From assembly GCA_041392805.1 (NCBI GenBank), contig JAWKLJ010000002.1, forward strand, positions 1,627,001-1,691,000: a DNA stretch of 64,000 bases, written 5' to 3'. Source of the DNA: Saprospiraceae bacterium. Lineage in GTDB: Bacteria > Bacteroidota > Bacteroidia > Chitinophagales > Saprospiraceae. How positions within the stretch are numbered: the stretch's first letter is position 1; every line of letters begins with the position of its first letter. Positions 1-8,968 of the stretch are shown in pieces. The notes beneath the pieces are model-generated. The model saw only the letters and a program-made list of their open reading frames with translations, was not told where the DNA came from and made no database searches. The position numbers were made by a program, and so were the translations under genes.

Positions 1-201
1 TAGCCTTGGTTTATCCCAAAAACGGAAATTTCTACCCTCTGGTTTGTTCTTTTTCTTTCTTTTGCTTTTTGAGTTGTTTTTCAATTTGACTATTTTCGAT
101 AGATAATGCTTAAATCTTTATTCATCGCCATTTTTAATTATAAACTGCTGGGTAAATGCCAAATTTCAGTTAGTTATTGAATTTTGGGAATATCAAACAA
201 A
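1..201. other. AT-rich leader upstream of the TonB receptor gene
   Basis: No coding frame is supported here. The stretch is AT-rich with pyrimidine runs and presumably holds the promoter of the operon that follows. I could not assign a convincing Bacteroidota -7 element (TAnnTTTG). What lies to the left is outside the window. Confidence 0.4.
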
Positions 202-2964
202 ATGAAAATAATACGATACAAGCGCTTAGGGACGAAAGCCGGTTTGTTTTTATTAAGCATTTTATGCCACCAGTTGGCGCTAAATGGACAAACCTTAGGA
301 GGGATGGTGATTGATGCGGAAAACAAGGAACCGCTTATTGGCGCTACGCTCCAGATAAAAAACCACACCACCAAAGGGATAAGTAACCTGGATGGCACCT
401 TTTTGTTGGAAAACTGCCCCAGTCCCCCCTTCGAACTACTTATTTCTTATACTGGCTACAACGATTTAACGTATCAGGTTACAACGCTGCAAAAGAATTT
501 AGTGATTGGTTTGGAAGCTGGCGTTAACTTAGATGTAGTGGAGGTCGTATCAGAATATTCAAAACTCAAAAATGAATTGTCCCTTACCGTCGAATCCTTA
601 GGCTTAAAAGAACTGCAGAGTGTCTCTGAGGCGAGCTTCTATGATGCCTTAGGCAATATGCGGGAAACGGACATGATGACGGTGAGCTTTGGTGTAAAAG
701 TAATCAATACACGTGGTTTTAACAGTAGCACCCCCATTCGATCTTTGCAGCTTATTGATGGGGTTGATAATGCCTCCCCGGGCTTAAATTATCCGCTAGG
801 TAACTTCATGGGCGTGGCTGGATTGGATATCGAAGGGGTCGACCTTGTCATCGGTGCCAGTTCGGCTTATTTTGGGCCAGGCGCCTTTAACGGGGTCGTC
901 AATATGCGCACCAAAGACCCCTTTAAATACCAGGGCCTGGAAATAGAGTTGAAGGGAGGGCAACGGAATTATATGGAAGGAGGACTGCGTTTTGCTCACG
1001 GTTTTAAAAATAAAAAAGGAAGGGATGTGCTAGGCGTGAAAGTGAATTTTTCTTATTCCAGGGTATATGACTGGGAAGCCAATGACCCAGGCCCTTCTAT
1101 CGGGACCTTGCAAGATTCTATTAGCATAGACAATCCGGGCGGATATGACGCCGTCAACCGATACGGGGACGAACCCAGTCGGGACAATACCTCTTTATTC
1201 GAACAATACGAACACCCTGGCTTGGGTAAAATATACCGGACGGGGTACTGGGAGAAGGACCTTGCCGACTATAATAGTTATAATCTCAAGAGTAGTGCAG
1301 CCATACATTACCGAGTAACACCCGGTTGGGAATTGATCGGATCAACCAATTTTGGTATGGGTACAACAGTCATGCAGTTGGATAATAGGCTGAGTTTGCG
1401 GGACGTTTGGGCTATGCAAAACAAATTTGAAATCAAGCACAAAGATAATTTCTTTCTTCGGTTCTATACAACCCGCGAAGATGCCGGAGACACCTACGAT
1501 ATCGTTTCGACTGCTTATATCATGCAGGGGCGCCGCAAGGGCGATGGGGCTTGGCTTTCCGACTATCGGGATTATTGGAATCGCAATATCAATCCTAAGG
1601 TAAGGGCTTTGCCTGAATTCCCCACCATCGGTCCGCCTCCGAATTTCTTTTATGATTTTGAAAGGGCTGCGGAGATATTAGCAGATAATCCCACCCTATT
1701 GCAGGAATGGCATGACCAAGCCCGAAAAGCCATGGATGCCAATTTGTTGCTACCTGGTACGGATTTATTTAAGGAGGTTTTTGAGGACATTACCAATACC
1801 AAAGTATCTGAAGGCGGAACCAAATATGTAGACCGATCCAGCTTGTATCACTGGCACACTGAATACAAAATTAGGCCTCGGTTTTTGGACGAGATTACGA
1901 TTGGAGGAAATTTTAGATTATACACACCCTATTCGGAGGGAACCATTTTTGCCGATACCTCAGGAACGAAGATCCGAACCTATGAATATGGCGCCTACAT
2001 AGGTTTTGAAAAATGGCTGCTCAATGATCGTTTGAAGCTGAATTTTGCCACGCGACTGGATAAACACGAAAACTACGATTTTTTGATTAGCCCAGCTGTC
2101 TCTTTACAATATCGGTTAAATTTGTTGCATTCCTTGCGATTTTCTGCTTCCTCTGCCTTGAGAAACCCAACTTTAATTGAACAGTATTTTTATTTCAAGG
2201 TGGGGTCGGCCTTCCTTTTAGGCAATATCAACGGTTATGAAAACCTGATTACGCTAAAATCTTTTGAAGATTATCTCGACAATGGCCTTGACCGCAACCT
2301 ACTGGTTTATTTCGATGAACCCCCTATTAAACCCGAGAAAGCCTTATCGATGGAAGTTGCCTATTCAGGTATCTATTTTGACAATAAGCTGGACGTAAAA
2401 GCCACTTATTATATTAATCGGTACGAAGATTTTATTGGCTACAAAATCGGCCTGGAAGTGCCATTTGTCATTGGAGGATTTCCTGGTATTCCCATTGCTT
2501 ATCGCTTTGCTGCCAATGCGAATGATATTACCTTTACTACTGGTTTTTCCTTAGGGCTTAATTATTTCATGAACAGGAATGTCTCTATCACCGGGAATTA
2601 TTCCTGGAACCAGATTTTTAAGAAAAGCGATGATCCATTGATCCCTGCCTTTAATACTCCGGCACACAAATTTAATGTGGGACTTAATTTTAGGGATCTT
2701 CAATTTTTGAATTCCGATCAATGGGGCTTTAATACTAATTTTCGATGGGTGGAAGGATATACTTTTGAAAGTTCACCTCAATTTACTGGCCGAATCCCTG
2801 CCCAAATGCACCTGAATGCCAATCTTAGCAGGCATATCCCTGCCTGGAACCTGACGCTTCGGATCAGCGGCTCCAATTTATTAAACCGCAAACAAAATGG
2901 CTTATATGGTGGTCCACTTATCGGCCGCTTTGTATTCGCTTCTGCGAATTTTGCTTTTAAGTAA
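202..2964 (+). CDS. TonB-dependent outer membrane receptor
   Basis: A 920-residue outer-membrane receptor for TonB-driven import of an unknown ligand. After a signal peptide (basic start, hydrophobic stretch, cleavage near LNGQ) comes a carboxypeptidase-regulatory-like beta-sandwich (roughly residues 30-105, with IDAENKEPLIGA and SNLDGTF). A plug domain follows (about 110-240, with NTRGFNSS and IDGVDNASPG) and then a long beta-barrel ending in an aromatic strand (FANFAFK type). The frame is open from a TTG at 184, but ATG 202 directly precedes the basic signal-peptide start and is preferred. It is not a full SusC: it is shorter and no SusD follows. It heads a tight run with the next three genes (gaps 18, 23 and 13 bp), so its substrate is probably linked to the hydrolase, beta-helix and cytochrome proteins. 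The ligand cannot be inferred. Confidence 0.88.
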   Translation: MKIIRYKRLGTKAGLFLLSILCHQLALNGQTLGGMVIDAENKEPLIGATLQIKNHTTKGISNLDGTFLLENCPSPPFELLISYTGYNDLTYQVTTLQKNLVIGLEAGVNLDVVEVVSEYSKLKNELSLTVESLGLKELQSVSEASFYDALGNMRETDMMTVSFGVKVINTRGFNSSTPIRSLQLIDGVDNASPGLNYPLGNFMGVAGLDIEGVDLVIGASSAYFGPGAFNGVVNMRTKDPFKYQGLEIELKGGQRNYMEGGLRFAHGFKNKKGRDVLGVKVNFSYSRVYDWEANDPGPSIGTLQDSISIDNPGGYDAVNRYGDEPSRDNTSLFEQYEHPGLGKIYRTGYWEKDLADYNSYNLKSSAAIHYRVTPGWELIGSTNFGMGTTVMQLDNRLSLRDVWAMQNKFEIKHKDNFFLRFYTTREDAGDTYDIVSTAYIMQGRRKGDGAWLSDYRDYWNRNINPKVRALPEFPTIGPPPNFFYDFERAAEILADNPTLLQEWHDQARKAMDANLLLPGTDLFKEVFEDITNTKVSEGGTKYVDRSSLYHWHTEYKIRPRFLDEITIGGNFRLYTPYSEGTIFADTSGTKIRTYEYGAYIGFEKWLLNDRLKLNFATRLDKHENYDFLISPAVSLQYRLNLLHSLRFSASSALRNPTLIEQYFYFKVGSAFLLGNINGYENLITLKSFEDYLDNGLDRNLLVYFDEPPIKPEKALSMEVAYSGIYFDNKLDVKATYYINRYEDFIGYKIGLEVPFVIGGFPGIPIAYRFAANANDITFTTGFSLGLNYFMNRNVSITGNYSWNQIFKKSDDPLIPAFNTPAHKFNVGLNFRDLQFLNSDQWGFNTNFRWVEGYTFESSPQFTGRIPAQMHLNANLSRHIPAWNLTLRISGSNLLNRKQNGLYGGPLIGRFVFASANFAFK

Positions 2965-2982
2965 CAAACAAAAACGATCGAT

Positions 2983-4560
2983 ATGAAAGTAAATCTTTAC
3001 ACTTTACTCCTTTTTTTTCTGTTACCAACTATGGCCGTGAGCCAGCGTTATTTTGAAGAAGTATTTGACGAGGTTACCGTTACCCAAGATGTTAAATATG
3101 GTACCAATATTAGTATCGTTCAGATCATCCTGGGTTTGAGTAGTGAACCCGGTCCCGAAGATCTTTATATGGATGTATATGAACCAGCAGGCGATGATTT
3201 GGCCGAACGTCCTGTGGTGATTTTTGCCCACCGAGGCGATTTTCTGCCGCCAGTTATCAACCAAACGCCCTATGGAAGTAAAAGAGATAGTGCTGTGGTA
3301 GAAATGTGTAAAGATATGGCTAGAAGAGGATTTGTGGCGGTTTCTATGGGATACCGATTAGGCTGGAATCCGTTTGCCAATGACCAGGAAATCAAGGCAG
3401 GCGTATTACAGGCGTCCTACCGCCTATCGCAAGATATGCACAATGTTGTTCGCTTCTTGCGGATGAACGCCGCCGAGCAGGGCAATACTTTTAGAATTGA
3501 TGCAAGTAAGATCGCAATGGGTGGTTTTGACTCCGCTGGCTGGGGTGCTGCCAGTTTGATTTATTTAAAAAATGTTTCTCAGGTTGCTAACCTGGTGAAA
3601 TTTGTCGATTTATCAACTATGCCACCAACACCTTTTATAATTGAAGAAATCCACGGAAACCCACAAGGCACGAACGAGGCTTTTTTGAATATACCCAATC
3701 ACGTAGGCTATTCTTCTGCTGTCTCTGCTGTTATCAATATTGAAGGAGGTCTTGGTGATCTTTCCTGGATTGAGGCTGGTGACCCGCCCATCATTTCCAT
3801 CCAACGAAGAACCTCTTTTAATGGTAAGGGAATCAGAGACGTCTCGCTGACCGCAGGTGGTTCTATCATTATTCCTACGGGGGCTTTCGCTGATACCATT
3901 ATGTACCGATCACAGGAACTAGGCAACCAGGATGTTTTGATCAATGCAGGGTTTGATGATGCACTAAGTGTCAATGCGCTGGCCGCTACTGGTGGCTTGG
4001 AAGGTTTATTATTGTATGATGGATATAAAGTGAATAGCACGATTTTGTGTGATCCAACGCCAGGAGCCGATTCTTCTGCTTATGGCAATAACAGTTATCC
4101 CTGGAATTGGTATGATGCTGAAAATTTTGGCGCTATTTGGGATGGTATTCCCAACCAAACGATTCCTTCTCAAATATATATTTGCGCTTTTGACGCCGAC
4201 CAGGGCAATCCTAATGATGCCGCTATCTCAAGAACTTTTATTGATACCATGACCACCTATATCGCACCAAGACTTGTGGTAGCAATGAACTTATCAACTG
4301 GGACTGTTGATAATGCCCTAAAACCGACATTGGCCTTTAAGGCTTTTCCCAATCCTGCGTCAGGCGTACTCAATTTTAAAGCGAACAAACCCATCCGAAG
4401 GGTTCAAATTGTTGACCTAAGCGGAAGGGTGCTTTTCCAATCTGATGGCATAGGGCTTTTACAACAAGAGATAGGACTAAAAGGGCTTACCCCGGGACTT
4501 TATATTGCAAAAGTACAATTTGATGAAGGGACGATATCAGAAAAAATATTAATTCATTAG
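2983..4560 (+). CDS. secreted alpha/beta hydrolase with T9SS type A sorting domain
   Basis: A 525-residue secreted protein with a signal peptide (residues 1-20, ending VSQ), a carboxylesterase-like alpha/beta-hydrolase core (about 45-430) and a C-terminal type IX secretion sorting domain (about 450-525, with FPNPASG, DLSGRVLF and GLYIAKV). It is therefore expected at or beyond the cell surface. The hydrolase motifs look altered. The usual HGGG oxyanion motif reads AHRGDF, and the nucleophile elbow reads GFDSAG, with Phe where Gly is usual at the -2 position. The serine is retained. It lies 18 bp after the TonB receptor stop and 23 bp before the beta-helix gene, so co-transcription is likely. 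It may be an atypical esterase or a catalytically weak relative; substrate unknown. Confidence 0.8.
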   Translation: MKVNLYTLLLFFLLPTMAVSQRYFEEVFDEVTVTQDVKYGTNISIVQIILGLSSEPGPEDLYMDVYEPAGDDLAERPVVIFAHRGDFLPPVINQTPYGSKRDSAVVEMCKDMARRGFVAVSMGYRLGWNPFANDQEIKAGVLQASYRLSQDMHNVVRFLRMNAAEQGNTFRIDASKIAMGGFDSAGWGAASLIYLKNVSQVANLVKFVDLSTMPPTPFIIEEIHGNPQGTNEAFLNIPNHVGYSSAVSAVINIEGGLGDLSWIEAGDPPIISIQRRTSFNGKGIRDVSLTAGGSIIIPTGAFADTIMYRSQELGNQDVLINAGFDDALSVNALAATGGLEGLLLYDGYKVNSTILCDPTPGADSSAYGNNSYPWNWYDAENFGAIWDGIPNQTIPSQIYICAFDADQGNPNDAAISRTFIDTMTTYIAPRLVVAMNLSTGTVDNALKPTLAFKAFPNPASGVLNFKANKPIRRVQIVDLSGRVLFQSDGIGLLQQEIGLKGLTPGLYIAKVQFDEGTISEKILIH

Positions 4561-4583
4561 ATAGCCTATTTAAGCATTAAAAA

Positions 4584-5855
4584 ATGAAATTAACCTCCTT
4601 GTTTTTAGGTGTATTTACGACGTTATTATTCTGCTTTTCAGCTTGTCAGGAAAAAGCCGAAGGGCCACAGGTCATGAGTGCAGAAAACCTGGCTGCCGAC
4701 TTGCAAAAACGATTGATTGATGCCAAAGAGGGTGATCAAATCTTGCTGCCTGAAGGTACTTTTACCTTCAAACGGGGATTATCGCTGGATGATGTGCCTA
4801 ATATAACCATTAAAGGGGCGGGAAAGGGCAAGACCATTCTTTCTTTTTTGGGACAGATTGAAGGTGCACAAGGTTTGCATGTGAAGAATGTGAAAAACCT
4901 TACCTTGGAAGGTTTTACCGTGGCTGACTCCAAGGGAGATGCCATTAAAGTGCAAGCTTGCGAAAACGTAGTGATGCGTGATCTGGAAACGACCTGGACC
5001 CAAGGACGATTGCCGACAAACGGTGCCTACGGCCTTTACCCTGTTAGTAGCAAGAATGTCCTAATGGAAAAATGTGAAGCCTCTTTTGCTATGGATGCAG
5101 GTATCTATGTTGGACAATCCCAGAACGTCGTGGTCAGAGATAACTATGTGCATGATAATGTGGCTGGCTTGGAGATTGAAAACACCATCGTAGGAGAGGT
5201 GTACAACAATGTGGCAAAAAACAATACCGGTGGGATGTTGATTTTTGACATGCCGGATCTCCCTCAGGCGAATGGCGATAGAATTAAATTCTACAACAAC
5301 ACCATGGACGCCAATAATGGTGAAAACTTCGCACCTAAAGGTATGGTCGTGAGCACCATTCCGCCAGGCTCAGGCATGATCATCATGGCACATTCCAATA
5401 TCGAAATGCACCACAACACCATTACCAATCATAAAACGATAGGCGTGGCAGTCAATAGCTGGTTGTTCACTGGTGTACCTTTTGAGTCAAAAGATTATGA
5501 TCCGTTTTGCACGAATATCAATATTCACGACAACGTTATCACCGGCAACCAAGGCCCTATGGATACCAGTACGGAATATGGCCAATTGCTCACCGCGGTG
5601 CTCGGCGGCCAACCCGTTGATTTGGTAATAGATGGGATCTTCAAACCTTCTTCCTTGGACGAAGCAGGTAAGCCGATCGGTTATTGTTTTCGGAATAATG
5701 GTGCCATTTCGTTTGCCAACCTCAATGCAGGGATGGGTGACAAACCTGAAGAAATTATGCAAAATATGGATAAGGACCTCAGTAAGTTTGATTGTGAATT
5801 ATCCGCTTTTGATACCAGTGAGCACGATGCATGGCTGGCTAGTGCCGAAAGGTAA
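4584..5855 (+). CDS. parallel beta-helix repeat lipoprotein (TIGR03805-like)
   Basis: A 423-residue lipoprotein with the lipobox FSAC at residues 18-21. The body is a right-handed parallel beta-helix of NosD/pectate-lyase type. Its recurring rungs contain N-V or N-I plus short hydrophobic strands, such as NVVMRDLE, NVLMEKCEA, NVVVRDNYVHDN and NIEMHHNTITNH. The fold usually binds or cleaves polysaccharide, but catalytic residues cannot be assigned by eye. From memory, family TIGR03805 is regularly encoded beside the TIGR03806 cytochrome-like family, and the next gene fits that family, so the pair supports both calls. Gaps are 23 bp upstream and 13 bp downstream. Function is not established. 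Confidence 0.8.
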   Translation: MKLTSLFLGVFTTLLFCFSACQEKAEGPQVMSAENLAADLQKRLIDAKEGDQILLPEGTFTFKRGLSLDDVPNITIKGAGKGKTILSFLGQIEGAQGLHVKNVKNLTLEGFTVADSKGDAIKVQACENVVMRDLETTWTQGRLPTNGAYGLYPVSSKNVLMEKCEASFAMDAGIYVGQSQNVVVRDNYVHDNVAGLEIENTIVGEVYNNVAKNNTGGMLIFDMPDLPQANGDRIKFYNNTMDANNGENFAPKGMVVSTIPPGSGMIIMAHSNIEMHHNTITNHKTIGVAVNSWLFTGVPFESKDYDPFCTNINIHDNVITGNQGPMDTSTEYGQLLTAVLGGQPVDLVIDGIFKPSSLDEAGKPIGYCFRNNGAISFANLNAGMGDKPEEIMQNMDKDLSKFDCELSAFDTSEHDAWLASAER

Positions 5856-5868
5856 CCAAAACAATAAG

Positions 5869-6936
5869 ATGAGATTTTTAAAGACACTATTCCTGGCTAT
5901 AGCAGGTATGCTATTTTTTTCGCACTGCGCAAAAGACGCGCCTCGTGCGGTCAATGTATCGAATGAGCCCTTCGATAAACTATCTGATTATCAGTTTTTT
6001 AAAGGCCCCTTAGCTGATTTGCAACCCAATGAACGGGTATTGCCTTATGATTTGAATTCACCTTTGTTTTCTGACTATGCTCACAAAGCACGGTTTGTTT
6101 GGATGCCAGAAGGCACCAGCGCGAAATACACAGAAGACCATGTGCTGGATTTTCCCGTAGGGACGGTATTAATCAAGAACTTCTACTACGAAAATGATGA
6201 ACGGGTGTCCGCTAAAGGTAGAAGAATACTGGAAACCCGCTTGTTGGTGCATAGGGGTGAAGAATGGGAAGCATTGGGTTATATTTGGAATGAGGAACAG
6301 ACCGAAGCCTACTATGAGTCTATTGGAGATATCAAAGAAGTGGATTGGGTCAACCAGCAGGGGGTTGCTCAGCATGCTAACTATATTATTCCTAATAAAA
6401 ACCAATGTAAAGGTTGCCATGCTTATGGTGAAAAACAAATGCCTATTGGTCCGAAGGTCAGGAACTTGAACAAAACCTATGATTATGCAGACGGTAGCAT
6501 GAATCAATTAGAGAAATGGGCAGCTGTAGGTTATTTGTCAAATTATGATCCTGCCCAGGAGCATCCGCGGGCGGCTGTTTGGAATGAGGAAACAAGCGGA
6601 ACCTTGCATGAACGGGCTATGGCTTATTTGGACATCAATTGCGGGCATTGCCATCATCCCAAAGGGGCCGCAAATACCTCTGGGTTGAACCTGGTAGCCG
6701 GCACACCTATCAGTACAGCGCTTGGGATCTTCAAGGCTACCGTCTCTGCTGGCGCAGGGACCGGAGGCTTTACCTACTCCATCGTTCCGGGGAAACCCGA
6801 TGAGTCAATTCTGGTCTATCGGATGAATTCGACCAATCCCGGTGCTATGATGCCGGAGTTGGGGCGGCAATTGGTGCATGAGGAGGGCGTGGCCTTGATG
6901 AAGGAATGGATTGCCAAAATGGAATATACGGAGTAG
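5869..6936 (+). CDS. diheme c-type cytochrome lipoprotein (SO_2930/TIGR03806-like)
   Basis: A 355-residue lipoprotein (lipobox FFSHC, Cys20) with two heme-c sites: CKGCH at 180-184 and CGHCH at 258-262. A late Met-rich segment (GAMMPELG, about 325-332) could supply an axial ligand. The N-terminal part (30-175) is the family-specific domain, including DLNSPLFSDYAHK. The frame stays open back to 5632, inside the previous gene, but ATG 5869 gives a clean lipoprotein signal and lies 13 bp after the beta-helix stop, so it is the start chosen. The partner family is the beta-helix protein just upstream. A periplasmic or surface electron-transfer role is inferred from the heme motifs; the donor and acceptor are unknown. 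Confidence 0.85.
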   Translation: MRFLKTLFLAIAGMLFFSHCAKDAPRAVNVSNEPFDKLSDYQFFKGPLADLQPNERVLPYDLNSPLFSDYAHKARFVWMPEGTSAKYTEDHVLDFPVGTVLIKNFYYENDERVSAKGRRILETRLLVHRGEEWEALGYIWNEEQTEAYYESIGDIKEVDWVNQQGVAQHANYIIPNKNQCKGCHAYGEKQMPIGPKVRNLNKTYDYADGSMNQLEKWAAVGYLSNYDPAQEHPRAAVWNEETSGTLHERAMAYLDINCGHCHHPKGAANTSGLNLVAGTPISTALGIFKATVSAGAGTGGFTYSIVPGKPDESILVYRMNSTNPGAMMPELGRQLVHEEGVALMKEWIAKMEYTE

Positions 6937-6945
6937 ATTATTTTT

Positions 6946-7031
6946 GGGACGTGGAGGTAGTGGAGAAGGCGTGGAGATAATGGAGAAAAACTTCCTCTAC
7001 TATCTCTTCAACTCCAATAACTCCACGTCCC
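6946..7031. terminator. long imperfect hairpin between convergent genes
   Basis: An 11-bp perfect inverted repeat (GGGACGTGGAG at 6946-6956, complement at 7021-7031) encloses further imperfectly paired GGAG/CTCC tracts. It lies between the + cytochrome gene and the - crystallin-like gene, so it could end transcription from both sides. Its words recur in the repeat block at 8160-8950 and near 19730, so it is probably a member of that repeat family. Confidence 0.5.
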
Positions 7032-7050
7032 TTTAAAGCGGAGCAGCTAA

Positions 7051-8034
7051 TTAATGCCCATAGCCGCCGCCACTCTCATCTCGTCGCACTTCGAACCGGT
7101 AGAAATCGCCGTTATAAAAAGGCACATCCCGATCAAATTTCCGAATACATTGCCCGTGGTTGTTGTAAACCCAAAGCTGGAACCCTCTTTTGATTCTGCA
7201 GGAGATTCCTCTTCTGTTGTAATCACCACAATTTTGGCCTGAATGGTATTCCCCTTTGCGAAAACACCTGAAATCACCATTGTAGTTGGGGTTTTCATAG
7301 ATTTTTACGCGCCAGTCATCAAAACAAGCTACATCGTCGTCATCATCATCATAATGATTTCCTTGTTGTCCCATTTTCTTTACGACAAATTTGTGGAAAT
7401 CTCCCCGGTAATAATTTGAGCTGGAGGTGAATTTTTTCAGCAGGCGGTCGTGATTGTCGTAAAAACAAACAAAATAGCCTGGTTGCAACTCAAAGGAGAT
7501 ATTTCTCCCACGGTAATCATCACAATCGTCGCCAGTGTAATATTCCCCTTTGCGGTAACATTGGAAATCACCCTCTCGGTTGGGCCTTTCATACAATTTA
7601 AATTTCCAATCCGGGAAACAGTCGACGTAGCCCGGCGTGTGCGGATTTTCGCCATATTCTCTTCTTTTGACGACAAATTTGTGAAAACTGAATTGGGCAT
7701 GCCGTTCATCTCTATCCATTTCCCGAATAAAGCGGCCCCTGTTGTCATAAAAACAAACGACGTAGCCTTGGCGGATTTTAAAGGAAAATCGCTGATAGTG
7801 CCGATTGTTGCAATCCCTGTCGAGGTAATATTCTCCCTTGCGGAAACACAATAGTTCGCCTTGAAAGTAGGGATCTTCATACAACTTGAATTTCCAATTT
7901 TCATAGCAATCGTCAGGGCCATGTGTAACATTAGCTTGGCTAAAAATATTGACCTGTAAAGACATGATGAAAAAAAAGAAGAAGGTAAGCCCCCAATGAA
8001 GGATAGGGCTGGTGTGTACAGTTTTAGTTTTCAT
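7051..8034 (-). CDS. secreted protein with three Cys-rich beta/gamma-crystallin-like repeats
   Basis: A 327-residue secreted protein. ATG 8034 gives a basic start and a Phe-rich hydrophobic signal segment (residues 15-33); a GTG at 8043 in the same frame is less likely. Three homologous repeats follow at about 42-124, 138-220 and 236-318. Each has a core of the form (D/N)W(K/R)(F/V)K(L/I)YE..., then GDF.C(Y/F)RKGEY, C(D/G)DY and a closing HKFVVK or YRFEV. The first two repeats carry four matching cysteines (43/63/75/94 and 139/159/171/190). The third lacks the last one and has Cys279 and Cys296 instead. A run of Asp (229-234) links repeats 2 and 3. The YE...G...F..G spacing resembles beta/gamma-crystallin or I36-type inhibitor folds, which often bind calcium, but the exact family is uncertain. 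Confidence 0.75.
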   Translation of the reverse strand: MKTKTVHTSPILHWGLTFFFFFIMSLQVNIFSQANVTHGPDDCYENWKFKLYEDPYFQGELLCFRKGEYYLDRDCNNRHYQRFSFKIRQGYVVCFYDNRGRFIREMDRDERHAQFSFHKFVVKRREYGENPHTPGYVDCFPDWKFKLYERPNREGDFQCYRKGEYYTGDDCDDYRGRNISFELQPGYFVCFYDNHDRLLKKFTSSSNYYRGDFHKFVVKKMGQQGNHYDDDDDDVACFDDWRVKIYENPNYNGDFRCFRKGEYHSGQNCGDYNRRGISCRIKRGFQLWVYNNHGQCIRKFDRDVPFYNGDFYRFEVRRDESGGGYGH

Positions 8035-8159
8035 TTGAAACACATTTTAGGGTTTAAAAAGGAGTTATTTTTCTCTTGGTTTTGTATTACTGTAAATTAG
8101 GGGAAAGAAATGTCCTGTTTTTTTCTGTTTTTTTTTCGTTGGCCTTCGCCTTGGTGAGC

Positions 8160-8960
8160 TGAGAGGGTTTGGACGTGGAGTTATTGGAGGTTGAGAGGTA
8201 TTGGAGGTTTGGCGTAGGTTTTTTTTTGGACGCGGAGTTATTGGAGGTTTGGGGCAAGCCCCAGCGACACAGGCGACATTGTCATTGAATTTGAAATTGC
8301 CATTGAAATCTCCCCATCCCAGACCGACCCAATCCCATCGGGATTTACCCTCGGTAGCACGATATTGATTTATTCATGCCGTAGGTATGAGCCAAATGAA
8401 TCGTTCAGGTGTCCAAAAGGTAAAATCGGTGGCGCGGCGACACAGTTTTTTTGGACGCGGAGTTATTGGAGGTGGAGATGTAGTGGAGGGTTGGCTTGAG
8501 GTTTTTTTTTGGGATGTGTAGGTATTGGAGGGTCAGCGGCACAGAAGGCATTGAAATTGTTATTGTATTTGAAATTGCCATTGAAGGCGAGCGGTTTTTT
8601 TTATTGGAGGTGGAGATGTAGTGGAGGGTTGGCTTGAGGTTTTTTTTGGGGATGTGTAGGTATTGGAGGGTTGGGGCAAGCCCCAGCGACACAGAAGGCA
8701 TTGAAATTGTTATTGTATTTGAAATTGCCATTGAAGGCGAGCGGTTTTTTTTATTGGAGGTGGAGAGGTAGTGGAGGATTGGCTTGAGGTTTTTTTTTGG
8801 GATGTGTAGGTATTGGAGGGTCAGCGGCACAGAAGGCATTGAAATTGTTATTGTATTTGAAATTGCCATTGAAGGCGAGCGGTTTTTTTTATTGGAAGTT
8901 GAGAGGTATTGGAGGGCGCAGGTAATCCTTTTATCCATTATCTCAATGCCCTCCAATTTC
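8160..8960. repeat. GGAG-rich repeat block with 138/150-bp tandem units
   Basis: This gene-free stretch is filled by repeats. Three head-to-tail units begin at the same ATTGGAGG word at 8465, 8603 and 8753, with a partial fourth at 8891, giving periods of 138, 150 and 138 bp. The middle unit is longer because it carries the palindromic segment GGGGCAAGCCCC, which also occurs at about 8251 and 19546. Looser copies of the same words (GGACGTGGAGTTATTGGAGG type) fill 8160-8460. One reversed unit lies near 19575-19720. Each unit combines GGAGGT words, a T8-T9 run and an ATTGAAATTG-rich tail. Confidence 0.85.
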
Positions 8961-8968
8961 TCCATTCC

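Noticed and set aside
8160..8960. CRISPR array
   Set aside because: Units are 138-150 bp and nearly identical along their whole length, with no short repeats separated by unique spacers.
8405..8965. 186-codon minus-strand frame through the tandem repeats
   Set aside because: Not listed as a gene: it has no signal, domain or codon pattern and arises from repeat units whose lengths are multiples of three. Kept as a finding only.
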